Of a DNA stretch of 64,000 nt, positions 43,787 through 52,123 are shown piece after piece. The position numbers were made by a program, and so were the translations under genes. Within the stretch, counting starts at the first letter, position 1. Each line of letters begins with the position of its first letter. A model generated the notes under the pieces. That model made no database searches, was not told the origin of the DNA, and saw only the letters and a list, made by a program, of their open reading frames with translations. The stretch comes from Planctomycetota bacterium (GTDB lineage Bacteria; Planctomycetota; SZUA-567; H5-PLA8). Location: assembly GCA_023150555.1 (NCBI GenBank), contig JAKLKQ010000005.1:62001-126000 (forward strand), given 5' to 3'.

Positions 43787-44937
43787 AATCGCGGCGCATC
43801 CCCGCCTTCTATCCTGGCCGTTGCCGGATTTGCGGCAAGGCCATCGCCAAGGGCACGGAAATCTACTTCCGGAAGCACTTTGGGTTGCGTTGCCTCGACT
43901 GCGGGCCGCACACGGATGCCGACGAACGGCTGCCTTCCAAGCGTACAACCGCCAGGACGAAGCTGCGCCCGAAGCCAGCCCCAGCGCCCGAACCAGCCAA
44001 ACCCCAATGGACACCCTTCAATGGCGACGGGCGTTTCAAGCCCGTGGACGATGCGCCGGGCTTCAACGCGAAGGATCGCGCGGCGCGCGAAGGCGAGGAT
44101 GGCATCCATCGGATCGAGTACGGCTCGGTGCGCGAGATCGTCGAGGATGCGCTGAGCGATTACGCGCAGACCCTCTCGAATCAGGAACGCCTCCGCGAAA
44201 TCCAAGCCCAAGCCTTCACCGGCTCGAACAAGTGGTCGAACTTCTTCACGCGAGAAAAGCTCCTTGATCAGGTCTTCAGTCCCGCCCCGGAACTCAGTCT
44301 CGTTGTCGAACGGATGCGCGAGCGGCTCGTCGGGATGCTGGACCTGCCGACTCGGCCCCGGCGAAAGGTCCGGCGCGGCCTCGACTGTGGCGATGAACTC
44401 AATGTGGACCGCTGGCTTGCGCGCGATCCCTTCGCTTGGGAGCGCGTCGAGAAGTCCCCGGAACCGCGCCGGACCCTCACGATTGGGTGTAACGTCTCGG
44501 TTCATTTCGCCATTACGCCCGAACAGTTGCTCTATCGCGGCGCTGCCGCCGTGGCCTTGGCCGACTATCTGACCCAACAAGGCTGCAACGTCGGCATCGC
44601 GCTCTTCAAGGTCTCGGACGAACCGACCAATCTGGTGCGCGAGGGCGTCGTTCGCTGCGACCTGAAAGCCCCGGACATGCCCCTGGACCTTTCGGCGGTC
44701 ACCTTCTCGCTCTGCGAGATCGCCTTTTACCGCTGCGCCGTGGTCTTCGCCGGTGCGCGCCGGTGGCCGGGCAACCTCGCCAAAGGGTTGGGTGCGCCGA
44801 TTACGCTCCCGCCGCAGGACCGCGCCAGCGTGGATTTCCTGATCGACAGTGACGTACTGGGGGAGGACGCCGCCCTGGAATGGCTTAAGCGGCACATGGA
44901 GGTCGAACGAAGCGGGCCGCGGAACCCGCATGGGTGA
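43783..44937 (+). CDS. Zinc-ribbon protein with VWA-like C-terminal domain
   Basis: The 384-residue protein has a treble-clef-like N-terminus CRICGKAIAKGTEIYFRKHF...CLDCG (about 14-40). A Pro/Lys linker and a helical middle follow. From about residue 215 there is a von Willebrand A-like fold: RTLTIGCNVSVHFAITPEQL, AAAVALADYLTQQGCNVGIAL, VTFSLCEIAFYRCAVVF. No canonical DxSxS metal site is clear, so the VWA call rests on the strand-helix pattern and the AAA+ neighbour. Role unknown. Confidence 0.65.
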   Translation: MKSRRIPAFYPGRCRICGKAIAKGTEIYFRKHFGLRCLDCGPHTDADERLPSKRTTARTKLRPKPAPAPEPAKPQWTPFNGDGRFKPVDDAPGFNAKDRAAREGEDGIHRIEYGSVREIVEDALSDYAQTLSNQERLREIQAQAFTGSNKWSNFFTREKLLDQVFSPAPELSLVVERMRERLVGMLDLPTRPRRKVRRGLDCGDELNVDRWLARDPFAWERVEKSPEPRRTLTIGCNVSVHFAITPEQLLYRGAAAVALADYLTQQGCNVGIALFKVSDEPTNLVREGVVRCDLKAPDMPLDLSAVTFSLCEIAFYRCAVVFAGARRWPGNLAKGLGAPITLPPQDRASVDFLIDSDVLGEDAALEWLKRHMEVERSGPRNPHG

Positions 44938-45042
44938 ACTAAGGCGCTTAAAACGCGCCGGCCTCAAGCTACTCAAGCAGCGCACTTGAGAAGATGCTGA
45001 GGACGCGGCTTTTCGTGAACACAAATTTCAATGGAGGAACCC

Positions 45043-45438
45043 ATGTTTGAGGAAGCCGATTTGATCCACCGCTACACGCGCAAGCAAGCCATCGAGGACG
45101 GCGTGCTCGTGGACCTGCTGCAGGGCGAGACCGCCCCGCTGGTCAAGGAAGCCGGATTCAGGCTCCACGTGGCCATGACCGCCACTGCCTTCTCGGAAGC
45201 GGTCGCGCCCATCGGCGGAGAACTCCCACCCGGACAAGACCTCAAGGGACGGCTCTGGGATGTCCTGATGGTTCTCCGGACAAGGATTCGGGCCGCTCCT
45301 GACGGCGAGGATCGGCTGCATTTCAAAGTGAGCGTTTGGGACGGTGAGAAGCGAAGAGAGGTTCCGCTCTGGGCGCTATGTGGCCCCGGAGACGAAGGGG
45401 AACCGGTCATCACCATCATGCTCGAAGGGGAGGACTAG
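45043..45438 (+). CDS. DUF6573-like phage protein
   Basis: The ATG at 45043 has GGAGG at 45033-45037; the in-frame ATG at 45031 lies on the ribosome binding site itself. The 131-residue product has the pattern IHRYTRKQAIEDGVLVDLL...VKEAGFRLHVAMTATAF...LWDVLMVLR...FKVSVW common in small phage and plasmid proteins of family DUF6573. Its role is not known. It is followed 2 bp later by another small gene. Confidence 0.72.
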   Translation: MFEEADLIHRYTRKQAIEDGVLVDLLQGETAPLVKEAGFRLHVAMTATAFSEAVAPIGGELPPGQDLKGRLWDVLMVLRTRIRAAPDGEDRLHFKVSVWDGEKRREVPLWALCGPGDEGEPVITIMLEGED

Positions 45439-45440
45439 TC

Positions 45441-45779
45441 ATGGACCTGTTCACGTTGAAGTACGCCGGAAAGAAGTACCGGATGTCGCTCGTGTCGCTG
45501 CATCCAGCGCACCAGGGGGACAAGCGCGACCCCAAGACCTACCTCGTGTCCTGCGGCGCGTACAAGCGCGAAGCCGTTTCGGGGCGCATGGTCTTCAAGG
45601 GACTCTCCCTGCAAGGGAATGTTCCGGTTGTCGAGCTGGTCCGCTGGGCACGCCGGAAGGGCTTCCTGAAATGGACTCGCCGTGGAGGGGCAAAGCATGA
45701 ACGCAACGCTCAACGTCGAACTGCTGCACCAATTCCGGCAACGGCGGGCAGCGGGAGCGAGCGTAAAGTCGCTGGCTGA
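45441..45779 (+). CDS. Small phage protein of unknown function
   Basis: The ATG at 45441 has GGGGAGGA upstream. Of 112 residues the first 75 look like a compact alpha/beta domain (FTLKYAGKKYRMSLVSLHPA, YLVSCGAYKREAVSGRMVF, VVELVRWARRKGFLKW). The rest overlaps the next gene in another frame and is low-complexity, so the functional part may end near 45,690. I do not recognise it. Confidence 0.5.
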   Translation: MDLFTLKYAGKKYRMSLVSLHPAHQGDKRDPKTYLVSCGAYKREAVSGRMVFKGLSLQGNVPVVELVRWARRKGFLKWTRRGGAKHERNAQRRTAAPIPATAGSGSERKVAG

Positions 45780-46617
45780 CGAACTCGGCATTCCGTGGCA
45801 GCGCCTGGATAAGGCGCTTCGCCACGGGATCGCCGGCCGCGTGCCCGTTCCGGTCCAGGCCCCGCTCCCGCCTCCGAAAGCCGAACCGGAGCGTCCCATC
45901 GAGCCGGAACGCGCTGTCCTCGCCAAGCCTTTGCTACAAGGCAACGGGCTGCTGGCCGAGAAGTACCGTCCCATCCGGCTCCAATCCATCTTCGGACAGC
46001 CGCAAATCGTCCGGCACTTGAAGGGTTTCGCAGCCGCGCCTTTCCCAGCCGCCTACCTCTTCTCTGGCGAGACGGGAACTGGAAAGACCTCGGCGGCCCT
46101 GGCGCTGGCGGCGGAACTCGGCTGCGACATGGACCAGAAGGAATTCGGCGGCGTGCAGGTCATCGCCAGCGGCGAGCAAAGCGCCGAGGCCGTGCGCGAG
46201 TGCAGCGAACGGATGTGGCTCTCGCCTATGTGCGGAAGCGGCTGGAAGGTCTTCATCCTGAACGAAGCCGAGCGGATGCACCTCCAGGCCGAGACGATCT
46301 GGCTGGACCGGCTAGAAAACATCCCGCCCAGGACGGTGATCGTCTTCACTACCAACCATGCCGAGAAGTTGAGCCAGCGGTTCCGCGACCGCTGCGTGCA
46401 CCTGCCATTCGAGTCCGATGCGCGGCGGCTCCAGGAATCGGTTCGGGTGTTCCTCCAAAGGATTTGGAAGGCCGAGACAGGTAAAACGCCGAACGCCAAG
46501 CTGATCGAAGAGATCGTGGCTTCCTCGATGGTCGCGGGGCGCTTGAGCTACCGGCGCGCGGTGCAATTCCTGCAACCCCACCTTCCACCCAAGCGTGAAA
46601 GTGGCCGGAAACGTTGA
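45697..46617 (+). CDS. Clamp-loader-like AAA+ ATPase (DnaX/RFC small-subunit type)
   Basis: The ATG at 45697 (GGAGGGG upstream) gives 306 residues. Residues 1-45 are a small helix-turn-helix-like segment. The AAA+ core follows: LLAEKYRPIRLQSIFGQPQI, P-loop FSGETGTGKTSAALAL (about 120-130), Walker B-like VFILNEAERM with Asn in place of the first Asp, sensor 1 TVIVFTTNHAEKL, and SQRFRDRCVHLPF corresponding to the S-R-C arginine-finger motif. This is the layout of clamp-loader subunits. The next gene may supply the missing C-terminal domain. Confidence 0.82.
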   Translation: MNATLNVELLHQFRQRRAAGASVKSLADELGIPWQRLDKALRHGIAGRVPVPVQAPLPPPKAEPERPIEPERAVLAKPLLQGNGLLAEKYRPIRLQSIFGQPQIVRHLKGFAAAPFPAAYLFSGETGTGKTSAALALAAELGCDMDQKEFGGVQVIASGEQSAEAVRECSERMWLSPMCGSGWKVFILNEAERMHLQAETIWLDRLENIPPRTVIVFTTNHAEKLSQRFRDRCVHLPFESDARRLQESVRVFLQRIWKAETGKTPNAKLIEEIVASSMVAGRLSYRRAVQFLQPHLPPKRESGRKR

Positions 46618-46644
46618 TTCCCGCACTCTGAAAGGACGAAATGA

Positions 46645-47196
46645 ATGCGCGCACACATCACGACGACACGGGGCTATTCCCTTCTTGAAGTCGCTTCGGC
46701 GCTACAGAAAGCCATTCGCCGTAACGACCCCAAGCTCGCCGGGTATTGGGCGATTGAACTCTTCGAGAGCGGGTTCCAAGCGTACCTATGGCGCAGACTC
46801 CTTACGATCAGCGCCGAAGACTGTTGGGGCGTCATCACGCATGAAGTCGAGGCGCTGTATCGGTCTTGGGCAATCATCCATAAACAGAAATCGGGAGGCG
46901 GGAGAATCTTCGCCGCCAAGGCGGTCATTCTCCTCTCCCAGGCCCGCAAGTGCCGTGACGCGGACCACCTGACCAATCTGGTGTACGACGCCAAGAAGGT
47001 GGACGACAAAAAGCTCGAAGCGGACCTCGTGGCCGCACGGGACAATATCCAACCGATCCCGGACTACGCCTTTGACTGCCATACCAGCAAAGGACGGAAG
47101 GCCGGGAAGACGAAACAGGACTTCTTCCGGGACGAGCAGAAGGCGCTCAAGCCCCGCGAGAAGGGCCTCTTTGACGATCTAGTGGATGAAGCGTGA
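46645..47196 (+). CDS. RarA/MgsA C-terminal-like protein without an ATPase domain
   Basis: The 183-residue protein has RGYSLLEVASALQKAIRRND and GYWAIELFESGFQAYLWRRL with ISAEDCWG, the start of the helical C-terminal domain of RarA/MgsA and related AAA+ proteins, but no P-loop. The later part is charged (DDKKLEADLVAARDNIQP, FFRDEQKALKPREKG). Being 27 bp downstream of a clamp-loader-like ATPase, it may be the oligomerisation half of a split clamp-loader-type complex. This is inference. Confidence 0.7.
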   Translation: MRAHITTTRGYSLLEVASALQKAIRRNDPKLAGYWAIELFESGFQAYLWRRLLTISAEDCWGVITHEVEALYRSWAIIHKQKSGGGRIFAAKAVILLSQARKCRDADHLTNLVYDAKKVDDKKLEADLVAARDNIQPIPDYAFDCHTSKGRKAGKTKQDFFRDEQKALKPREKGLFDDLVDEA

Positions 47197-47207
47197 GGCG
47201 ATTCGTT

Positions 47208-47588
47208 TCAGGTCAGCAGCCATCGGACAAGGAGAACGCCAACAAGCGCGAGGAGCATCCAAATCGCCACGATGAGAACGACTCCGCGCCAATCCTTGGC
47301 GGGTTTCTGCAATTGTTGCCGCGCAACCTCGGCTTCGCACTCCTCCCATATCTCGGTGGGGATGAGCTTGTAAGTCAGCCATATTCCGAAAGGTACGAGC
47401 AGGATGTCATCCAAATGGCCGATGACCGGAAGAAAATCCGGGATGAGATCAATGGGCGCGAGCAAGTAAAGTACCGTCAATAGGCCGCACGCCTTGGCAT
47501 ACCAGGGCGTCCTTGGGTGCTTCATTGCCAACACCAGCACTGCCGCTTTGGCTTTGAGGGCGCTGGCCCGCTCGCGCAGGGTGGGCAT
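47208..47588 (-). CDS. YkvA/DUF1232 family membrane protein
   Basis: The 126-residue protein carries the DUF1232 signature YLLAPIDLIPDFLPVIGHLDD at about 41-61 and three hydrophobic segments, including a C-terminal one (VLIVAIWMLLALVGVLLVRWLL). The family is widespread in bacteria with no fixed role. It is on the opposite strand to its phage neighbours and its 3' end abuts the preceding rightward gene, so it looks like a cargo (moron) gene picked up from a host. Confidence 0.85.
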   Translation of the reverse strand: MPTLRERASALKAKAAVLVLAMKHPRTPWYAKACGLLTVLYLLAPIDLIPDFLPVIGHLDDILLVPFGIWLTYKLIPTEIWEECEAEVARQQLQKPAKDWRGVVLIVAIWMLLALVGVLLVRWLLT

Positions 47589-47754
47589 TTACCCGTCCCT
47601 CCCGATGGATGAACACTTCTCAGCCGGTTCTAAATTCCCTGAAACAATAGATCAAAGACCAGAATTCAATACTCCTCATAGGGGACAGAATCAGACTCCA
47701 AAGGGGCCTTTACAAAGCACGGGAACGTTTTTCCTGAGCCAATGGAAGGCATCC

Positions 47755-48228
47755 ATGACGTCTCAGACCCTCAAAGACCGGATGGTCCTCCTACTCATCA
47801 ATGGCATGAGTAACGAGGCCGCTGAAGGGTTCTGCATTCAGCAGGGACAGGCGGCTGAGCAAGCCCGATCCATTGTGGCCGAGGCCCGCAAGCGGATCAC
47901 AGTGGCCGCCGATTACACGCGGGATGAACAGATCGGCAAGGCGGTCATGCGCCTGGAAGACCTCTACGCCAAAAGCATGGCCGGGCAGGACATCCGCACC
48001 GCTCTCCAGGCGCAACGCGAACTCAATCGCCTGCTCTCCCTGTACGCCGACGTGCGCCGGGACGACTCGCCCAACGAGGACCTGGACGCTCCCGCCATGC
48101 GCCGCCAACTGGACTTGATGGCCGCCTACCTGGTTCCCCTGAAACTCGCCGACCCGACTTATCCGGTGGAAGAACATGCGCGGATCGCCGCAGAAATCAT
48201 CAGGCTCCACGGCCTCGCGGGCGTATGA
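47755..48228 (+). CDS. Probable small terminase subunit
   Basis: The ATG at 47755 follows GGAAGG; the product has 157 residues. The N-terminus is helix-turn-helix-like (LKDRMVLLLINGMSNEAAEGFCIQQG) and the middle is a helical hairpin (EQIGKAVMRLEDLYAKSMAG, LQAQRELNRLLSLYADV), as expected of DNA-recognition and ring-forming parts of TerS. The call rests mainly on position: it overlaps the large terminase gene by 53 nt. Confidence 0.62.
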   Translation: MTSQTLKDRMVLLLINGMSNEAAEGFCIQQGQAAEQARSIVAEARKRITVAADYTRDEQIGKAVMRLEDLYAKSMAGQDIRTALQAQRELNRLLSLYADVRRDDSPNEDLDAPAMRRQLDLMAAYLVPLKLADPTYPVEEHARIAAEIIRLHGLAGV

Positions 48229-50278
48229 CCGCAAAAAGTCCAGGTCGCGCGAACGCGAGCGCACGCTTACGCTCGCGGGCCAGGACATCGCGCCTTGCCC
48301 CCCGCCCAAGGACCTGGCGCGCCGCGCCAAAGCGGACGGCGATTTTCGGTTCTTCTGCGAGAGTTACTTTCCCAAGCTCTTCACGCTGCCCTGGAGCGAC
48401 GATCACCTGCGCGTGATCCGCAAGATCGAGCGCGCCGTCCTGCATTGCGAAACTTTCGCCGTGGCCATGCCGCGCGGCAGCGGGAAGACCACGCTCTGCC
48501 AGACCGCCGTTCTCTGGGCCATTCTCACCGGAAAACATCCATTCGTCTTTCTGGTCGCCTCGACCCAGGAATACGCGCTCTCGATGCTCGGCAACATCAA
48601 AAGCCACTTATCCACCAGCGACAGACTCTTGGACGATTACCCGGAGGCCATCTACCCGATCCGCAGTCTGGAAGGCGAGAGCCGCCGCTGTTCCGGCCAG
48701 CGGTATTATGGGCGTCTTACCTACATTGGCTGGACCGCAGATGAAATCGTGATGCCCACGATTCCCGGCAGCCGGTGCGCCGGGGCCATCGTGCGGGTCT
48801 CTGGCATCACGGGGAACATCCGTGGGGCAATGTTCATCCGGCCTGATGGCTCCTCGGTTCGTCCGACGCTGGCGATCATTGACGACCCCCAAACCGATCA
48901 GTCGGCGCGGTCTCTGTCCCAGACTCAAGAGCGCCTCGCCATCGTCAACGGTGCGATTGCAGGGCTGTCCGGTCCCGGCAAACGCACGGCAATGATTATG
49001 CCCTGCACCGTTATTCGGGCCGGCGACCTAGCCGATCAGGTTCTCAACCGCGAAAAGAATCCTCTCTGGCAGGGCGAGCGCACGAAGCTGGTCTATGCCT
49101 TTCCGAAGAACGAGAAGCTCTGGGAAGAGTATGCGCGCATCCGCGCGGAGTCGCTACGCAATGACGGGGATGGCCATGAGGCGACGGAGTTCTACGCGCA
49201 ACGGCGTGCGGCGATGGACGAAGGTGCGTTGATCGCTTGGCGTGAGCGGTACAACACGGACGAACTCTCCGCTGTTCAGCACGCCATGAACCTCAAGTTC
49301 CGCAACGAGGCTGCCTTCTGGGCCGAGTATCAGAATGAGCCGTTACCCGAAAAGACGCTCGAAGACGAAGGCTTGCTCACGCCCGACCAGATCGCGAGCA
49401 AGCTCAACGGCCACAAACGCGGTGAAGTTCCTATCGGCTGCAACCACCTGACGATGTTCATTGACGTACAAGGAAAACTTCTCTTCTACTGCATCTGTGG
49501 CTGGGAAGATGATTTCACCGGGTACGTGTTGGACTACGGGGCCTATCCGGAACAGAAGCGCGCATACTTCACTCTGCGTGAGGCGCAACGAACCCTTCAA
49601 AGCGTCGCGAAAGGTGCTGGCCTGGAAGGCGCGATCTACGCTGGCCTGGAATCGCTCGCCATTGAGCACCTCGGCCGGGAATGGCGGCGCGATGACGGAG
49701 CCATGATGCGGGTTGGCCTATGCTTGGTTGACGCCAACTGGGGCACGTCCACCGATGTCGTGTACCAGTTCTGCCGTCAGAGCCAGTATTCGGCGGTGCT
49801 GATGCCGAGCCATGGGCGCTTTGTCGGCGCGGGCAGCAAGCCATTCTCCGACTACGTTCGACGCCCCGGTGAGCGGGTGGGTTTGAACTGGCGCATCCCC
49901 GGCGTGCAGGGCAAGCGGGCAGTCCGCCACGTGGTCTTCGACGCGAACTACTGGAAGAGCTTCGTTCATTCTCGCTTGTCGGTTGCGATGGGCGACCGTG
50001 GCTGCCTGTCGCTCTTTGGCCGAGACCCTGACTCGCACCGTCTCTTTGCCGATCACCTTGCGTCTGAGTACCGCGTGCGAACGGAAGGCCGTGGGCGAGT
50101 GGTGGATGAATGGCGGCTTCGCCCCGAAGTACGAGACAACCATTGGCTTGATGGGTTGACGGGCTGCGCCGTTGCGGGAGCAATCCAGGGCGTCAGTCTT
50201 TTAGGTAGTTGTGCAGCGGCCCAGAATAGGCCAGCAAGGGTGAAGCTATCTTCACTACGCCGTAAGAAACCTACATGA
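48176..50278 (+). CDS. Terminase large subunit
   Basis: The 700-residue packaging motor has Walker A MPRGSGKTT at about 98-106, a coupling motif region LVASTQEYALSML, and Walker B LAIIDDPQTD with acidic pair at about 236-237. The RNase H-like nuclease domain starts near residue 425 (LTMFIDVQGKLLFYCICGW, first Asp at about 430) and ends with a conserved late Asp in NHWLDGLTGCAVAG. It cuts and pumps phage DNA into the prohead. Confidence 0.9.
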   Translation: MRGSPQKSSGSTASRAYDRKKSRSRERERTLTLAGQDIAPCPPPKDLARRAKADGDFRFFCESYFPKLFTLPWSDDHLRVIRKIERAVLHCETFAVAMPRGSGKTTLCQTAVLWAILTGKHPFVFLVASTQEYALSMLGNIKSHLSTSDRLLDDYPEAIYPIRSLEGESRRCSGQRYYGRLTYIGWTADEIVMPTIPGSRCAGAIVRVSGITGNIRGAMFIRPDGSSVRPTLAIIDDPQTDQSARSLSQTQERLAIVNGAIAGLSGPGKRTAMIMPCTVIRAGDLADQVLNREKNPLWQGERTKLVYAFPKNEKLWEEYARIRAESLRNDGDGHEATEFYAQRRAAMDEGALIAWRERYNTDELSAVQHAMNLKFRNEAAFWAEYQNEPLPEKTLEDEGLLTPDQIASKLNGHKRGEVPIGCNHLTMFIDVQGKLLFYCICGWEDDFTGYVLDYGAYPEQKRAYFTLREAQRTLQSVAKGAGLEGAIYAGLESLAIEHLGREWRRDDGAMMRVGLCLVDANWGTSTDVVYQFCRQSQYSAVLMPSHGRFVGAGSKPFSDYVRRPGERVGLNWRIPGVQGKRAVRHVVFDANYWKSFVHSRLSVAMGDRGCLSLFGRDPDSHRLFADHLASEYRVRTEGRGRVVDEWRLRPEVRDNHWLDGLTGCAVAGAIQGVSLLGSCAAAQNRPARVKLSSLRRKKPT

Positions 50279-50308
50279 GCGAATACTTTGGACAGCCTTA
50301 GTTGACAT

Positions 50309-51775
50309 CTATGCTTTTGATGCAGACGGTTTATTGTCCAGTCGTGCGTCAACAAGAACCACGTGTGGATCTTTCTGAATGCCCAGTTCCTTAAGGACGC
50401 CTTCTACCCGAATCAATTCTTCCTCAGTGAAATAGACAATCACCTTGAAGCCGACCTTTGCATCGCTTGCCTTCTTGTAAATTTCTATTTGCTTTTGAAG
50501 GTTCCGCTTGAGCTGGGTGTTGGACGCCAATTTGAACTCTACCAAAGTCTTATCCGAAGCTCCGCGAGAAATCTTAAAGTCAGCAGGCCCCCTCCCGTCG
50601 TCTACCTCTCGGCTAACATCTGAGGGAGTTCCATGCCAAACAAGTCGAAACAGAATGTGAATATCCCTCTCTTGCCTAATTGGTTTTTCCTCTGGATCAT
50701 AGAAAATCTTGTGACCACCCTTTGTTTCAATGACATCCTTAAAGAATCTGATTTTCTCCCGTGTTTCGTTTTCCGTTGTTCCGGGGATTTGGTAAAAGGC
50801 TGTTTCTTCGCTTAAGAGGTTCGCAAGTGCGCCGAACTGCTTTACGTATAGAAATCCCGATTCCTGTACCTTGAGCGAGCTGCTGGCAATTGCTTCTTCT
50901 CCCGCATCTTCCTTCTGTTTTATGTAGTAATCAATAAGTTGCGGATACTTACTAAAAACCGACGAAACTGCTCGATTGAATTCCTCAGCGGTCATCTCTG
51001 CATTTTCAGGAATCACGGAAACAAAATAGTTGTTTATCTCTGCTCTTAGCTGCTCGTTTTCAATTGCGTCGGGAATATCCTCGAACCTTCGCATCATATC
51101 GCCATGGTTTATCCAGGTATCATCCTTCGTGAGAATATCCTTGGGAGTCAGAAGAACGAAGTCCTTATTGAAGTATGGAAGCCTGTAGTTCTTGGGCATC
51201 CAGCGTTCAGTATCGTAGCTGAAACAGGCACGTGATACCGAAACCGAACGTACAAGGTCTTCCGGGAGACAATTTTCGGCGAAGGAGGAAGTGTATTTTA
51301 GCAGGTAGTCCTTAATCAGATTTGTGGTGAAGTCGCTAATCATATCTCTTCCAACTCCGGATCGGATCAAGCAGAGCTTTTCCAAATGGCTTCCTTTGGT
51401 GATTTTTTCGTTGCCGAAATTTTGGAAGACGTGAACAAGGTTTGCATCAAGGGCGCGAGCAAAGCCATTGCCCAACCCGCGCCCACTGTTTTGAGTTTCA
51501 CAGAAGCCGAGCCAGTTTTGCTTAACCTCGCTGAAGCAATACCAGGCTCTAATCAGAGCTGGAGAAATACTTCCTTGCTCAGATTTGGTTCGTAGAAATC
51601 GGAGATAACGAATAATGTCATCGTGGAGGTTTTGGTACTCATGCTTTTCGCTGTTAAATAGTAGAAATGGGTCAATGAACAGGGGCAGGTCGGTTACCAA
51701 CGAAATGTTAAACGCTCCATATTCCTCCAAAACATCTTCGGAAACATTGAAAAAGTCAGAGAAGTAAATGTGCAT
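50309..51775 (-). CDS. AT-rich cargo gene: protein with C-terminal PD-(D/E)XK-like nuclease motif
   Basis: The product has 488 residues from the ATG at 51775 (an ATG 9 bp upstream is possible). The N-terminal part (MHIYFSDFFNVSEDVLEEYG, LVTDLPLFIDPFLLFNS) is not a family I can name. Near the C-terminus RGPADFKISRG...TLVEFKLA gives D399, E413 and K415 in the spacing of a PD-(D/E)XK nuclease core, followed by LQKQIEIYKKA (the Gln helix). Base composition is clearly lower in GC than its phage neighbours, and it lies on the opposite strand between terminase and portal. It may be a defence gene; nothing else supports a specific activity. Confidence 0.65.
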   Translation of the reverse strand: MHIYFSDFFNVSEDVLEEYGAFNISLVTDLPLFIDPFLLFNSEKHEYQNLHDDIIRYLRFLRTKSEQGSISPALIRAWYCFSEVKQNWLGFCETQNSGRGLGNGFARALDANLVHVFQNFGNEKITKGSHLEKLCLIRSGVGRDMISDFTTNLIKDYLLKYTSSFAENCLPEDLVRSVSVSRACFSYDTERWMPKNYRLPYFNKDFVLLTPKDILTKDDTWINHGDMMRRFEDIPDAIENEQLRAEINNYFVSVIPENAEMTAEEFNRAVSSVFSKYPQLIDYYIKQKEDAGEEAIASSSLKVQESGFLYVKQFGALANLLSEETAFYQIPGTTENETREKIRFFKDVIETKGGHKIFYDPEEKPIRQERDIHILFRLVWHGTPSDVSREVDDGRGPADFKISRGASDKTLVEFKLASNTQLKRNLQKQIEIYKKASDAKVGFKVIVYFTEEELIRVEGVLKELGIQKDPHVVLVDARLDNKPSASKA

Positions 51776-51919
51776 AGTCGGCATCCACGACAAACACCAA
51801 TCACGCAGTTCGCCACACAAGGTCTAGTGTTAGCCGACCCCGTTGAAGGCTCCCATTCTGGCTTATCTTGTCCCCTTTTTCCATGCAGTCAGGCCTTTTT
51901 TCGTGCGGAGAGACTCGGC

Positions 51920-52123
51920 ATGGGCGACGAAGACGATCTCAAAGACACGATCCGCGAGAACGCCAAGGGGCCGGCGAAGGCCGCTGGCGACTCCGGCAGC
52001 GTTGAGCAGCACCCCCTCCGCGACCAGATCGAAGCCGACCGCTACCTGAACGCCAAGAAGGCGGCCAAGGCCAAGCGCCTGGGCATGCGCATCACCAAAC
52101 TCGTGCCGCCGGGGACCGCGTAA
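51920..52123 (+). CDS. Small head protein, gpW-like position
   Basis: The 67-residue acidic/basic protein (MGDEDDLKDTIRENAKGPAK, EADRYLNAKKAAKAKRLGMR) lies between terminase and portal genes, as lambda W does. Phage proteins of this pattern recur at this locus in other prophages. Its stop and the portal start overlap at 52123. It probably works in head completion, from position only. Confidence 0.6.
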   Translation: MGDEDDLKDTIRENAKGPAKAAGDSGSVEQHPLRDQIEADRYLNAKKAAKAKRLGMRITKLVPPGTA

